A stretch of DNA of 42,494 nucleotides from Polyangium sp. 6x1 (lineage in GTDB: Bacteria > Myxococcota_A > Polyangia > Polyangiales > Polyangiaceae), in assembly GCF_029946515.1 (NCBI RefSeq), contig NZ_JARZHH010000086.1, forward strand, positions 1 through 42,494. The letters are read 5' to 3'. The notes beneath the pieces are model-generated. The model had not been told where the DNA came from. It worked only from the letters and a program-made list of their open reading frames with translations, and ran no database searches. This document shows, in pieces, positions 34,548-42,289 of this stretch; the first letter of the stretch is position 1; each line of letters opens with the position of its first letter. The position numbers and the translations under genes were made by a program.

Positions 34548-35126
34548 GTGTCTCCCGACAAAGGACTGAAGCACAAGCCCTTCTCCTCGCTCCGCGGTGC
34601 CGTTCGGACCGCCGACGCGTCCGCGCCCCAGCCCAGGTCCGCCCCTGCGGCAGCGGCGCCGCTCGGTCGCGTCGTCGTGCGCCAGGAGCTCGACGCCACC
34701 GAAGGCGCCGTGCTCACCCGCGTCATCGGCGTACCGCCCGAGCACCGCGCCCCGCTCGGCAGGCGATGGCGAGACGAGCTGGGCCACGAGGTGCTGGTCG
34801 AGGGGCGCGATCTCCTGGTGATGACGGACGACGTCGAGAGCGTCGCCGCCGTGCTGCGCGCCGCGGGCGTGAGCGAGATGAAGCTCGTACGGCGCGAGGT
34901 CCCGCCCGATCTTTCTCGCGCCGGCGAGCCCGGAGGGACGCTGCGGTCGCAGATCCGCCGCGGCCTGCGTGTCGCCATTGTGCAGAAGGCCGATCAGGAG
35001 GCCGGCGCGCTGACCGAAGGCGTGGTGCGCGACATCCTCACCAGCTCGCCTGAGCATCCGCGCGGCATCAAGGTGCGCCTCGAATCGGGCGAGGTCGGGC
35101 GGGTGCGCCGAATTCTCTCACGTTGA
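34548..35126 (+). CDS. Fusion of a SUI1-like domain and a YwbE domain
   Basis: 192 residues from GTG 34548. After KHKPFSSLRG, which resembles the lead of YciH/SUI1 proteins, and an Ala/Pro linker, residues 41-107 follow the SUI1/eIF1 pattern: RVVVRQELDATEGAVLTRVIGV, GHEVLVEGRDLLVMTDD and VAAVLRAAGV. The Gly/Lys-rich RNA-binding loop is degenerate. Residues about 133-190 are a clear YwbE (DUF2196) domain: RRGLRVAIVQKADQ, LTEGVVRDILTSS, HPRGIKVRLES and GEVGRVRRI. YwbE is normally a stand-alone protein of about 65 residues of unknown function; SUI1 proteins act in start-codon selection. The fusion suggests ribosome- or RNA-related work. The start is not certain; the ribosome-binding site is weak. 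Confidence 0.75.
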   Translation: MSPDKGLKHKPFSSLRGAVRTADASAPQPRSAPAAAAPLGRVVVRQELDATEGAVLTRVIGVPPEHRAPLGRRWRDELGHEVLVEGRDLLVMTDDVESVAAVLRAAGVSEMKLVRREVPPDLSRAGEPGGTLRSQIRRGLRVAIVQKADQEAGALTEGVVRDILTSSPEHPRGIKVRLESGEVGRVRRILSR

Positions 35127-35166
35127 TCAGGGGTCGTTTGGCAATGAAGGCACGAGCGCGGCGCTG

Positions 35167-35187
35167 CCTCGAAAACGGTACACAAGT
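35167..35187 (-). repeat. Dispersed TTGTGTACCG element, copy without microsatellite
   Basis: On the plus strand CCTCGAAAACGGTACACAA matches CCTCAAGAACGGTACACAA (42251-42269) at 17 of 19 positions, and less well the copy near 37589. This copy lies in the 181-nt gap between the YwbE-fusion and LRR genes and has no hexamer array beside it. Function unknown. Confidence 0.5.
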
Positions 35188-35307
35188 TCAGGGGGAGCCC
35201 GCTCACGTCGCGCCCGTCCGGCGGACGAGGCCCGGGATCGGGTTTGCGCAAAGAGGACGATTTGGCGACCATGACGGGCCGCACGCCGGCACACGGAGAC
35301 GCGACCC

Positions 35308-36039
35308 TTGGACGAGACGCCCCTCAAAAGACCCTTGGACGAGACTTCCCTCCGAGAGCGCATGGAAGACGAGGGCGAGCTCGATCTCTGCGGGCTCGAA
35401 CTCTGCGACGGCGACATCGAGGGCTGGGACGCGTTCCCCTGGCTCGTCGAGGTGAGCCTCCTCGACCTGTCGAGCAACGACCTCACGGACGACGGGCTCG
35501 AGCGGATCACGCGCTGCGAGCACCTGCGAAACATTTGGCGGATCGATCTCCACAGCAATGAGCTCGGGCCGCGCGCAGGGGCGATCCTCGCGGCGGCGAA
35601 GCACTGGAAGAACCTGAACGATCTCGAACTCGGATCCAATGCCATCGGCGACGCCGGCGTCGTTTCCCTCGCGGACGCCCCGCTCCTCGCGAATCTGTAT
35701 TTTCTGGGCCTCGCGCGGACCGGGATCCGCGCCGAGGCGCTCGTGCGCCTCGTCACGTCGGAGCGGCTGGGATCGCTGCGGATCCTCGATATTCGAGGCA
35801 CCCCCGTGGGGCCGGAGGTCATCCGCGCCATCGCCTCCGCACCGGCACTCGGTGCGCTGGAGACGCTCGATTTCAGCGACAATGAGCTCGGCCCGAATGC
35901 GATCGGCGATGACGAGGTCGAGGTGCTCTTGCAATCGAGCGCGCTGCCGAGCCTGAAAAAAATCGTGGTGCTGCCCCCGCGAATCTGGGGCTCGGCCGGG
36001 GAGGTCGACGTGGTAGCGTGCCGGGAGAAGCTCCGGTGA
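35308..36039 (+). CDS. Leucine-rich-repeat protein (ribonuclease-inhibitor type)
   Basis: About 243 residues with at least six LRRs of about 28 residues: LLDLSSNDLTDDGLERI, RIDLHSNELGPRAGAIL, DLELGSNAIGDAGVVSL, FLGLARTGIRAEALVRL, ILDIRGTPVGPEVIRAI, LDFSDNELGPNAIG. This LxLxxNxIGxxGxxxL form is the ribonuclease-inhibitor class, used for protein binding. No signal peptide, so cytosolic. The start is uncertain. TTG 35308 (CGGAGA upstream) and TTG 35338 lie in a 15-bp direct repeat (ACCCTTGGACGAGAC at 35304 and 35334), and ATG 35362 is also possible. Such small LRR proteins are frequent in Polyangiales; the partner is unknown. Confidence 0.8.
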   Translation: MDETPLKRPLDETSLRERMEDEGELDLCGLELCDGDIEGWDAFPWLVEVSLLDLSSNDLTDDGLERITRCEHLRNIWRIDLHSNELGPRAGAILAAAKHWKNLNDLELGSNAIGDAGVVSLADAPLLANLYFLGLARTGIRAEALVRLVTSERLGSLRILDIRGTPVGPEVIRAIASAPALGALETLDFSDNELGPNAIGDDEVEVLLQSSALPSLKKIVVLPPRIWGSAGEVDVVACREKLR

Positions 36040-36143
36040 GCGCGACGGTCTCCCCGAACCACGGCCTCGCGTCAATGCGACCGGAACCGCCGCAGGCGCG
36101 CGTCCTCCCAGCCGCCGCCCACACCCGCATCCGCCTCCGCGCC

Positions 36144-36192
36144 GTTTCCGTTTCCGTTTCCGTTTCCGTTTCCGTTTCCGTTTCCGTTTCCG
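36144..36192 (+). repeat. Hexanucleotide microsatellite (TTTCCG)8
   Basis: Eight uninterrupted TTTCCG units between the convergent LRR gene and the OmpA-like lipoprotein gene. This is the purest array of the four, which suggests recent slippage. Confidence 0.93.
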
Positions 36193-36247
36193 ATGCCGTT
36201 CCCGGAGCCTGTTCGGAGCGTACTGGGTACTATCGACTGCGCCCGAT

Positions 36248-37519
36248 TCACGGACCGGGGCGTGGAGCCGAAGATCGCGATTGCGGCACGAATCGGAAGC
36301 GCACGAGCGGCGGGCTGCCGTCGTCGCTCTCCGGCCGTTCGATTTCCACGCGGAGGGCCTCCGGCGATACCCCGTGCCGGACCAGCCATCGTTTCACCTG
36401 CTGTGCGCGCTCCTGCGCGAGCTGCTCCGCATTTCGCCCTTCATTTGCTTTGACGCGCGCGATGATTCTGATCGAGCCGGGCAATTCCTTGAGGGCTTGG
36501 GGCAGCGGTTCCAGCTTGGCAATTTCCTTCGGATCGAGCGCGGTACTTCGGAGCGCAAAGCCGACCAAGGCAAGCATCGGGAAGCTGCAATCCCCCGGGG
36601 AACGCGCCCAGTTGCCGCTTTTGCATTGCAAGACCTCGCATGACCGTCGCAGTAGAAGAGAGCTTTTATCGGGAAGCCATTCTCCGGCATAGAAGCAGGA
36701 CGACGAATCGTTCGGCTGGCAGGAGGCGCGTCCGCGATGACAGCCGCACATTTGCTCGCCGATGGTGACGTGCTCCTCGGGCGCATACTGCCTGCCCTGA
36801 AGCTTGCACCCTGTCTCGTTCACCTCCAGCTCGGCAGGCGGTGGAAATGGATGAAGCGCGCAGAGGCGCACGTCGGTGAGCGAAGGATACACGAGATGAT
36901 GTTTCAAGCGTTCCGGGGGAATGGGCTCGATTCGGCCGTACACGAGCACCTCCACGTTCGGCGAGAAGGTGCAGCAGGTCCAGGAATCGTCACCCCCGCA
37001 GCGAAACGCGTGGGGGTTTGCTTCATCTGCAAGCAGCAGGCTCGGAGGCATCCCCCGCTCGGAGCTTTCGAGAGGCGAAAGGACGATGGGGCCTCCCGCC
37101 GAATTGCAGCACTGAAAGCCGCAGTCCACCAGGGTCATCCTCGTTCTGGCGCGCAGCATCCCACGCACGAGCGCGGACTGGCCGGAAAGCTCGTCGGCGC
37201 GCGCGAGGACTTCGGTGACATCGAGAGGATCGAGCCCCGAAGGGCATGGCGGCAGCACAGCCGGCTCGAATGGACAACCGTGGTCGATGAGGCACTCAGG
37301 CCGAAGGTTCTGGAAAGGCTTGTAGGGCGAATCTGCGGCGCTTGCCCATCCGCGGGTGTCGACGACCCGAGCGGCATCCAGCGCGTCGGGTCCGGCATCC
37401 GTGGGAACCACGGACGGGGTCGAAGGCGTGAGATGATCCGGTGCTCGCGGTGTGCCGCACGCGGTGGAATACGCGATGAGAACAACCGCGGGCCACCGGA
37501 AAAGCGTCCGTGCAAGCAC
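36248..37519 (-). CDS. Lipoprotein with Cys-rich middle and OmpA-like C-terminus
   Basis: 423 residues from GTG 37519. Signal peptide with lipobox-like STAC (Cys21), then a Pro/Thr/Ser linker. The middle contains about 18 Cys (LIDHGCPF, PPCPSG, CGFQCCNSAGG, RCGGDDSWTCC, MCGCHRGRASC, SCEVLQCKSG), indicating several disulfides. The last ~110 residues resemble a divergent OmpA C-terminal domain: SIRIIARVKANEGR, AQERAQQVKRWLVRHGVSPEALRVE. The pattern RAQQVxxWLxxxGV is the usual helix of that domain, but the NxxLS motif is altered. Likely anchored to the outer membrane and contacting peptidoglycan. The start follows directly on a short 27-codon frame beginning TTG in the TTGTGTACCG element, whose stop lies a few bases before this GTG. 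Confidence 0.8.
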   Translation of the reverse strand: MLARTLFRWPAVVLIAYSTACGTPRAPDHLTPSTPSVVPTDAGPDALDAARVVDTRGWASAADSPYKPFQNLRPECLIDHGCPFEPAVLPPCPSGLDPLDVTEVLARADELSGQSALVRGMLRARTRMTLVDCGFQCCNSAGGPIVLSPLESSERGMPPSLLLADEANPHAFRCGGDDSWTCCTFSPNVEVLVYGRIEPIPPERLKHHLVYPSLTDVRLCALHPFPPPAELEVNETGCKLQGRQYAPEEHVTIGEQMCGCHRGRASCQPNDSSSCFYAGEWLPDKSSLLLRRSCEVLQCKSGNWARSPGDCSFPMLALVGFALRSTALDPKEIAKLEPLPQALKELPGSIRIIARVKANEGRNAEQLAQERAQQVKRWLVRHGVSPEALRVEIERPESDDGSPPLVRFRFVPQSRSSAPRPGP

Positions 37520-37586
37520 GGCCTCAGTCTATACTCATCCGTGGGCGTATGGCAGTCCCTTCGTGATCCGGGGATCCACTCCCCCG

Positions 37587-37626
37587 TTCCTCAACGGCGG
37601 TACACAAACAAGGCCCTCTTGCCGCT
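37587..37626 (-). repeat. Dispersed TTGTGTACCG element next to a microsatellite, copy A
   Basis: Nearly identical over about 40 bp to 42249-42289 (shared blocks TTCCTCAA, CGGTACACAAACA, CCCTCTTGCCGCT). On the minus strand it reads AAGAGGG-N6-TTGTGTACCG, a possible ribosome-binding site and TTG start. It opens a 27-codon frame that ends just before the lipoprotein gene start at 37519. Confidence 0.7.
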
Positions 37627-37719
37627 CCCGCTCCCGCTCCCGCTTCCGCTTCCGCTCCCGCTCCCGCTCCCGCCTCCGCAACCGCTCCCGCTCCCGCTCC
37701 CGCCTCCGCTGCCGATTCC
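37621..37719 (+). repeat. Hexanucleotide microsatellite (CGCTCC/CGCTTC/CGCCTC)n
   Basis: About 16 imperfect hexamer units, upstream of the minus-strand lipoprotein gene and joined on its left to the TTGTGTACCG element. Confidence 0.92.
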
Positions 37720-37744
37720 GGAGGCCCTTACCCGTCGTAACCCG

Positions 37745-38190
37745 ATGGTTCTGCGTCCTGCTGCCGGCGGATCGACCCCGTTGGCGCACGTTAATGCCAC
37801 TTCCCGCCCCGTGGCCGCCCTTTGGGACGTTCTCGGAGCCGATCCGCGTACGGCGCTGCTCGCGGTGCTCGTCCAGAGCGAGATCACGGCCGTTGCGGCG
37901 GGGGATGTCGAGATCGTAGCCATCTCGCACGACGCCGCAGGCAAGCTCCTCGCGATGCTCCCCTCAGGCGACCCATCGATCGACGCCGCGGGCCAGCCAC
38001 TTCGGCCGCCCACGGCCCCCTGCAAACGAGCCCTGCCCGGCGCCTGCCGTCTCGGCTCGAGCGGACCGAGGTCCTCACGAAAACGCGCAGCGAGCTCGCC
38101 GAGAGCCGGGTCGATGAGGAGCACGTGCAGCAGCTCGCGTCGACGCGTGCGGCGCTGCGTGAGGATGGAGGACCTTTCCCCCTCTTTTGC
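37745..38190 (+). pseudogene. Possible frameshifted plus-strand gene remnant
   Basis: From ATG 37745 a frame with strong GC3 bias runs about 90 codons (AALWDVLGADPRTALLAVLV, GDVEIVAISHDAAGKLLAML) to about 38010-38030. Coding character then seems to shift into another plus frame (LERTEVLTKTRSELAESRVD, EEHVQQLASTRAALRED) until it collides with the 3' end of the minus-strand gene at 38191. A single indel would join the two. The remaining part of the 37520-38190 interval is the microsatellite and leader. No family recognised; it could also be a chance open frame. Confidence 0.35.
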
Positions 38191-39768
38191 CTACCACGGC
38201 TCGAGGTTCACTGCGTCGATCGAAGCACGGACTCCAGCCGAAACCACTGCATCGAACGCGGGGTCGCTGTACGGCCCCTTGCTCAATGCGTGCGCTGCCA
38301 CGTCGTCGGCGACGGCGCGGACCTCGGCTTCGAGCCCGAAGCCCTTCGCGAAGCGTGCGACGAGCATGAGCGCCCGCGCGTTTGGCAGTGGACGCTCGCG
38401 GAACCCGACGAGGTAGCTTTGGAGAAATGCGCGCACAATCGGATCCCCAGGCTCGCTCGCGGCAATCGCGAGGTGGACGGGGCGGAGGGCATCGTGAAGC
38501 GGGTTGTCGGAGAAGGCCTGAAGCTCGCGCGGATGGCTCAGGAGGAGCGCGCGAACGTCTGCTCGCGCGGTCACCTGTTCTGGCTGCTCGGGAAGGAGTT
38601 GGAGCAGGTTGACTCCGTCGCGCGGCGAGAGCGTTCCTTGCGCGAAGCGCTCCAGGTACTCGGACAGCTGGACCCAGGTGCTCGTCTTGCTCGTCTGTTC
38701 GGGGCACTCGAACCCGCGTTTGTACAGAGCTGGCTCGAAGACGAGCTCGTCGAGCGTCCGGGGCGCCTCCTCGTACCACCGCCACGATTCGCTGAACTTG
38801 TAGACCTGGTGACACTCGGCCTCGGCCATCCTCGCCGCGACGTAGAGATCTCGCCGTGCTGCGGGCTTGCCGCGGACCGACGCAACGCGAGCCTCGCGGT
38901 CGACGATGGTACGGAAGAGGCGTGACGCGGGGAGTTCGCGCCCGAAGTGCTTCGCGTAGAGGGCCATGAGCTGGAGGTGATCGAGGATCAATCCGTGCTC
39001 CACTTCTTCGTAGTCGCGGTCCAGCGCGGCCGTGGTCTCGGCCAAGATTTGATCGAAGAGGGCGAAGCTATCGTTGATCGCGGCTACGCTCGGACGACGC
39101 GAGCGCGCCTCCTCGAAGCGGTATGCGGTGTCGGCCTCGAGGAGGCGGCGCTCGATCGCATCGCTTGGGTGCCGTCGGCGGGCGAGCACGGCGGCCCACA
39201 CCACGTTCTCGTTGACCTCCACGTGGCTGTTCGTCAGCGCGCGCAACGCGAGACGGCGAAAGATCTCCTTGCCGAGCGGCGGTCCCCGTTCGCCCGGCGT
39301 CAATTCGTAGTCGGCGATGTCTTCGGGGCGGAGCGCGGCGAGGCGCAGGAGGATGTCGGCCTGCTCGGGCTTGAGCTTATGCGTCGCGGCCGTGAGGGAG
39401 ATGGCGTTGATGCGCGCAAGCTGGAGGCGATTGTTCGCGACCGGAGAGTGGCGGAAGAGCTCGGTCTCGAGGCGGTTGACGATCTCCTCCTTGCACGCGG
39501 GCGGACTTGTCCAGTCGTAGTCGTCTTCGTAGTGGGAATACGTGATCACATCCTCGGTGGCGCAGATGCGCGTCTTCCAAGCGCCGTTCGGATCCGTCGC
39601 TTCGCCCCAGCGCTCGCGAACAAACCTCGTCCGGGCGGAATCGCTCTTGAGGCACGGCCGCATCGTCCATGGGCTACACGCCGCGACGCCGAGGGCAAGG
39701 ATGGCGAAGAGCCGGCGGACGCCGCCGATTCTAAGCCGGTAGAGTTTCGGAAATGGATGCTCGATCAT
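38191..39768 (-). CDS. Lipoprotein of unknown function, mostly helical
   Basis: 525 residues. ATG 39768 was chosen because it starts 1 nt after the stop of the Ycf48-like gene and gives a lipobox (VAAC, near residue 30). The frame is open further upstream only inside that gene. The mature part is long and helix-rich with few Cys (ICATEDV, PACKEE, ECHQV, FECPEQ). Segments look like alpha-solenoid helices (DILLRLAALRPEDIADYEL, KEIFRRLALRALTNSHVEV). No catalytic or binding motif recognised. Last gene of the minus-strand run that begins near 42269. Confidence 0.8.
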   Translation of the reverse strand: MIEHPFPKLYRLRIGGVRRLFAILALGVAACSPWTMRPCLKSDSARTRFVRERWGEATDPNGAWKTRICATEDVITYSHYEDDYDWTSPPACKEEIVNRLETELFRHSPVANNRLQLARINAISLTAATHKLKPEQADILLRLAALRPEDIADYELTPGERGPPLGKEIFRRLALRALTNSHVEVNENVVWAAVLARRRHPSDAIERRLLEADTAYRFEEARSRRPSVAAINDSFALFDQILAETTAALDRDYEEVEHGLILDHLQLMALYAKHFGRELPASRLFRTIVDREARVASVRGKPAARRDLYVAARMAEAECHQVYKFSESWRWYEEAPRTLDELVFEPALYKRGFECPEQTSKTSTWVQLSEYLERFAQGTLSPRDGVNLLQLLPEQPEQVTARADVRALLLSHPRELQAFSDNPLHDALRPVHLAIAASEPGDPIVRAFLQSYLVGFRERPLPNARALMLVARFAKGFGLEAEVRAVADDVAAHALSKGPYSDPAFDAVVSAGVRASIDAVNLEPW

Positions 39769-39769
39769 A

Positions 39770-40897
39770 TCAGACGGCCGGACATTCAAAATAGTCAACC
39801 AGCGCCCCGTCAATCTGAAGATGGACGATTGTCCCTCCCGCGCCCACGGCAAACCCGTCGAGCTCCTTGAAAGCAACCGCGTCGAGTGTCGGTGAGCCAG
39901 GGATGCGGATCGTAGCGGGGTCGCCAGGCGGAGAACGATCGCCACCGGCGGGGAAAATGACGATAGCTCCGCCGTCTCCGACGGCCACGTCGTCGTGCCC
40001 GGCCTCCATCGCCCACGAGTGGAAGTTGGTCGCGGCACTACGTAGGGTGGTCTCGAACCGACGCGACGTTTTGTAGACCGCTGGTCCGGGGCTCATCTCG
40101 CGCTCGAGACTGAGCCCTCCGCTACCGAAGACGATCTGGCCGAACGGACCACGGAACGCCCATAGATCTACATCGACCGGCGATGGACGCGGAACGCACG
40201 CGAAGGACGTTCGCTCGGCCGATGCCCAGCGAGGACAGTCCACGATGGCGCCAGCCCGACCGACGGCTATGCCTGCGTCGGCGATCGCGCGGAGGTCGGC
40301 GTCCGTGTGAGCGGCGATCGATCGCCAAGAGCCCGTCTCTTCGCGCTCGAGGATGGTGCCGCCGTCGCCGACGGCGAGCAATGCACCCCCGACAAACTGA
40401 ACGGCATGGAGGTCGCGCGTGGTCCCGCTCGGCTCGGCGTGCCAGCCCGCAGCGTCGCGACGCAGGATCGTGCCCGTATCGCCGACGGCGAAGATCGTCG
40501 CATCGCTGTCGGCCTGCTGGCCGTCGCTTCTCGGAAGGACCGCGAAGCCGCGGAGCGCGTGCGTGGTACCGCTCTCCTCTCGCTTCCAACCGGTATGCGC
40601 GCTTCGGCGCAAGACGATCCCGCCCGCACCCGCAGCGTAGGCGTGCTCTCCGTCGATGCATACGGCGTGGAGCGGCCCACCGCCATCGCTCCTCTCGATG
40701 TGAACGATGTACCGATAGCCCGGCCCCGCGGCTCGCGACATCCCCGAGCGCATGGGAACGACGATGTCGCGCGAACCGGAAGGTAGGAGGCTGAACGTTG
40801 GCTCGAGCGGCGTGCCCTTTCGGGGATACGACGGCACCTCGGGCGGCATGCACCCCGCGATCCCCAAGACGATGCAAGCGATGCCGATGCGATTCAC
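39770..40897 (-). CDS. Lipoprotein with Ycf48-like/BNR beta-propeller repeats
   Basis: 375 residues from GTG 40897, overlapping the stop of the upstream gene (GTGA). Lipobox IAGC (Cys16). Repeats of the type AVGDTGTILRRDAAGWHAEP, AVGDGGTILEREETGSWRSI, AVGDGGAIVIFPAG and AVGAGGTIVHLQ are the AVGxxGxIL motif of Ycf48/photosystem II assembly-like propellers. These are widespread in non-photosynthetic bacteria as surface or periplasmic proteins of mostly unknown role. The next gene starts 1 nt after this stop, so translation is probably coupled. Confidence 0.85.
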   Translation of the reverse strand: MNRIGIACIVLGIAGCMPPEVPSYPRKGTPLEPTFSLLPSGSRDIVVPMRSGMSRAAGPGYRYIVHIERSDGGGPLHAVCIDGEHAYAAGAGGIVLRRSAHTGWKREESGTTHALRGFAVLPRSDGQQADSDATIFAVGDTGTILRRDAAGWHAEPSGTTRDLHAVQFVGGALLAVGDGGTILEREETGSWRSIAAHTDADLRAIADAGIAVGRAGAIVDCPRWASAERTSFACVPRPSPVDVDLWAFRGPFGQIVFGSGGLSLEREMSPGPAVYKTSRRFETTLRSAATNFHSWAMEAGHDDVAVGDGGAIVIFPAGGDRSPPGDPATIRIPGSPTLDAVAFKELDGFAVGAGGTIVHLQIDGALVDYFECPAV

Positions 40898-41808
40898 TCC
40901 AAGCTCTCCAGGTCGAGGACGTAGGCCCCTCGGATCGCCGCGCCGGAGCGCGGGTGCAGCGGATCGTAAGAATCGCGTATCAAGTCCGTATTGGCCTTAC
41001 GAACGATGGCGGCGGAAAGGGCGGTCGCGTCCAAGACGAGAAGGTAGTCTCCCTCGGCCAGCCGCTGCGTCATCTCGACATCGAACGCTCCTTGCGCCGA
41101 TCGCGCGCATGCGATGGACTGGCCCGACTCATCTCGAAGCTCGAGTGCCACAGGAAACTGCGCTGCTGCGCGAAGACGTACGGACCTCCCGCCGGGCGCT
41201 ATCGTGAGGCGGTAGACGGTGTCGCTCCCGAGGCCGCCACATCGAGCTCTCACGCCTCCCGAGGCGGATTCGAGTGTGCCGAATGTACGGCCAAGACCAA
41301 TCGGCTTTGCACGCGCAAGGAGCGGGTCGACGATCGTCGGATCTTCCGGCCGCACGAGCGCGGTCGGCGAGACGTCGGTCGAGACGGCGAGCTGATAGTC
41401 GCCGGTCGCCTGCCACTGGCCGTCCACGATGACCAGGTACGCTTCGCCCCCGCTCAACGTCACGGGGAGCTCGAAATTACGGCCGGCAACCCAGCCGAAT
41501 GTGGAGCGCGAATTGTACACGGTAAGCGCCGCGTCGGACGTTGCGCAGACCCGGAATCGATACGTCGCCGTCGCAGGCGGCGTGAAGGCCCATACATGAT
41601 CGCTGAAGCGGCCGACCACGCCGCCGCCCGTGCAACCCGCGAACGTGGTCAATCCATCCGGCTGTGCGGTGGACGCCGTGACATCGTTGTCGAGGGCGAG
41701 AACACGCCACGGATGCTTCGTCTCCGATGCGGCCGACGAGCCTCCGTTTCGCGGTGCGCAAGCGCCGACGAGACAGAATATCGGTACGAGGAGCCGCATA
41801 CGCTTCAT
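40894..41808 (-). CDS. Lipoprotein with PPC-like beta-sandwich domains
   Basis: 304 residues; lipobox VGAC (Cys17). Two similar beta-sandwich modules are seen: GRFSDHVWAFTPPATATYRFRV...ALTVYNSR...GGEAYLVIVDG and DTVYRLTIAPGGRSVRLRA...LELRDESGQSIACAR...EGDYLLVLD. The order (fold strand, then FTPxxTGxYxF, LxVYx, ExYxxxVDG) is that of bacterial pre-peptidase C-terminal (PPC) domains, which bind substrates or surfaces. GAAGGAG upstream lies in the end of the 42-codon ORF. The stop overlaps the Ycf48-like start. Confidence 0.82.
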   Translation of the reverse strand: MKRMRLLVPIFCLVGACAPRNGGSSAASETKHPWRVLALDNDVTASTAQPDGLTTFAGCTGGGVVGRFSDHVWAFTPPATATYRFRVCATSDAALTVYNSRSTFGWVAGRNFELPVTLSGGEAYLVIVDGQWQATGDYQLAVSTDVSPTALVRPEDPTIVDPLLARAKPIGLGRTFGTLESASGGVRARCGGLGSDTVYRLTIAPGGRSVRLRAAAQFPVALELRDESGQSIACARSAQGAFDVEMTQRLAEGDYLLVLDATALSAAIVRKANTDLIRDSYDPLHPRSGAAIRGAYVLDLESLE

Positions 41809-41817
41809 CGACGAAGC

Positions 41818-41946
41818 TCACTCCTTCAGGAGCATCTCGCCATCCAAATGGGCGATTCTTCCCCGAATCGCGTCCCCTCGCTCGCCCGCCGACTCGAAGA
41901 CGTGCCCGTCCGGCAATAGGATTCGTAATCGATTTTCTACCGTCAT
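41818..41946 (-). CDS. Translationally coupled 42-residue ORF
   Basis: ATG at 41946 overlaps the stop of the preceding gene (ATGA), and the ORF ends 9 nt before the start of the PPC-like gene. Product 42 residues, no Cys, mixed charge: MTVENRLRILLPDGHVFESA, then GERGDAIRGRIAHLD, then GEMLLKE. It looks like a small beta-hairpin protein. Its last codons contain the GAAGGAG that serves the next gene. Both junctions fit operon packing, which argues for real translation. No family recognised. Confidence 0.6.
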   Translation of the reverse strand: MTVENRLRILLPDGHVFESAGERGDAIRGRIAHLDGEMLLKE

Positions 41947-42269
41947 TTGCACCCGTCCGGTTCGCCGACGAAGCTGCGCGTAGCGTACTCCACCGCGCTG
42001 CCGATGGTCAAGTCGGAGACGAAATACGCGACGCTACCGACAATGGCGCCCACGAGCCATCCGCCCGCGCCGCCGAGCACAGTGCCGCCGCCAGGCTCCA
42101 CGACAGTGCCGCCGCCGGCGCCAATCTCGGCGCCCGTGGTCGCGAAAGCTCCCGCGATCGCAAAGAAGCCTGCCGTGGCTCCCAAGGCGACGAGGAACCA
42201 AGGACCCGCAACCAGGTTGAGCCCCCTGGCGATCGACCTGCCCCTGCCTTCCTCAAGAACGGTACACAA
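41943..42269 (-). CDS. Small Gly-rich membrane protein of unknown function
   Basis: 108 residues if started at TTG 42269, which has GAGGG 6 nt upstream, both inside the dispersed TTGTGTACCG element. Two hydrophobic Gly/Ala segments (WFLVALGATAGFFAIAGAFA and GGAGGWLVGAIVGSVAYFV) frame a glycine-zipper-like stretch (GAGGGTVVEPGGGTV). The C-terminus is EPDGCK. It may be an inner-membrane hairpin. An in-frame stop at 42381-42383 limits any extension, and the frame upstream of the TTG is only the microsatellite. The stop overlaps the start of the 42-codon ORF. Possibly the first gene of the minus-strand operon. Confidence 0.6.
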   Translation of the reverse strand: MCTVLEEGRGRSIARGLNLVAGPWFLVALGATAGFFAIAGAFATTGAEIGAGGGTVVEPGGGTVLGGAGGWLVGAIVGSVAYFVSDLTIGSAVEYATRSFVGEPDGCK

Positions 42270-42289
42270 ACAGATCCCTCTTGCCGCTT
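42249..42289 (-). repeat. Dispersed TTGTGTACCG element next to a microsatellite, copy B
   Basis: Same about 40-bp element as 37587-37626 in the same orientation and with the same junction to a hexamer array. It supplies the apparent ribosome-binding site and TTG start of the membrane protein gene (reads MCTVLEE; copy A reads MCTAVEE). Confidence 0.7.

Noticed and set aside
37591-38124. Minus-strand Ser-Gly-repeat ORFs across microsatellites (also near 42253-42441 and 34113-35057)
   Set aside because: The Ser-Gly, Lys-Arg or Leu-Pro runs come from reading hexamer repeats in different frames; they lack domain content and ribosome-binding sites.
39769-40038. N-terminal extension of the 38191-39768 lipoprotein to 40038
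   Set aside because: It overlaps the Ycf48-like gene by 270 nt in another frame; MIEHPF at 39768 gives a lipobox and starts 1 nt after that gene's stop.
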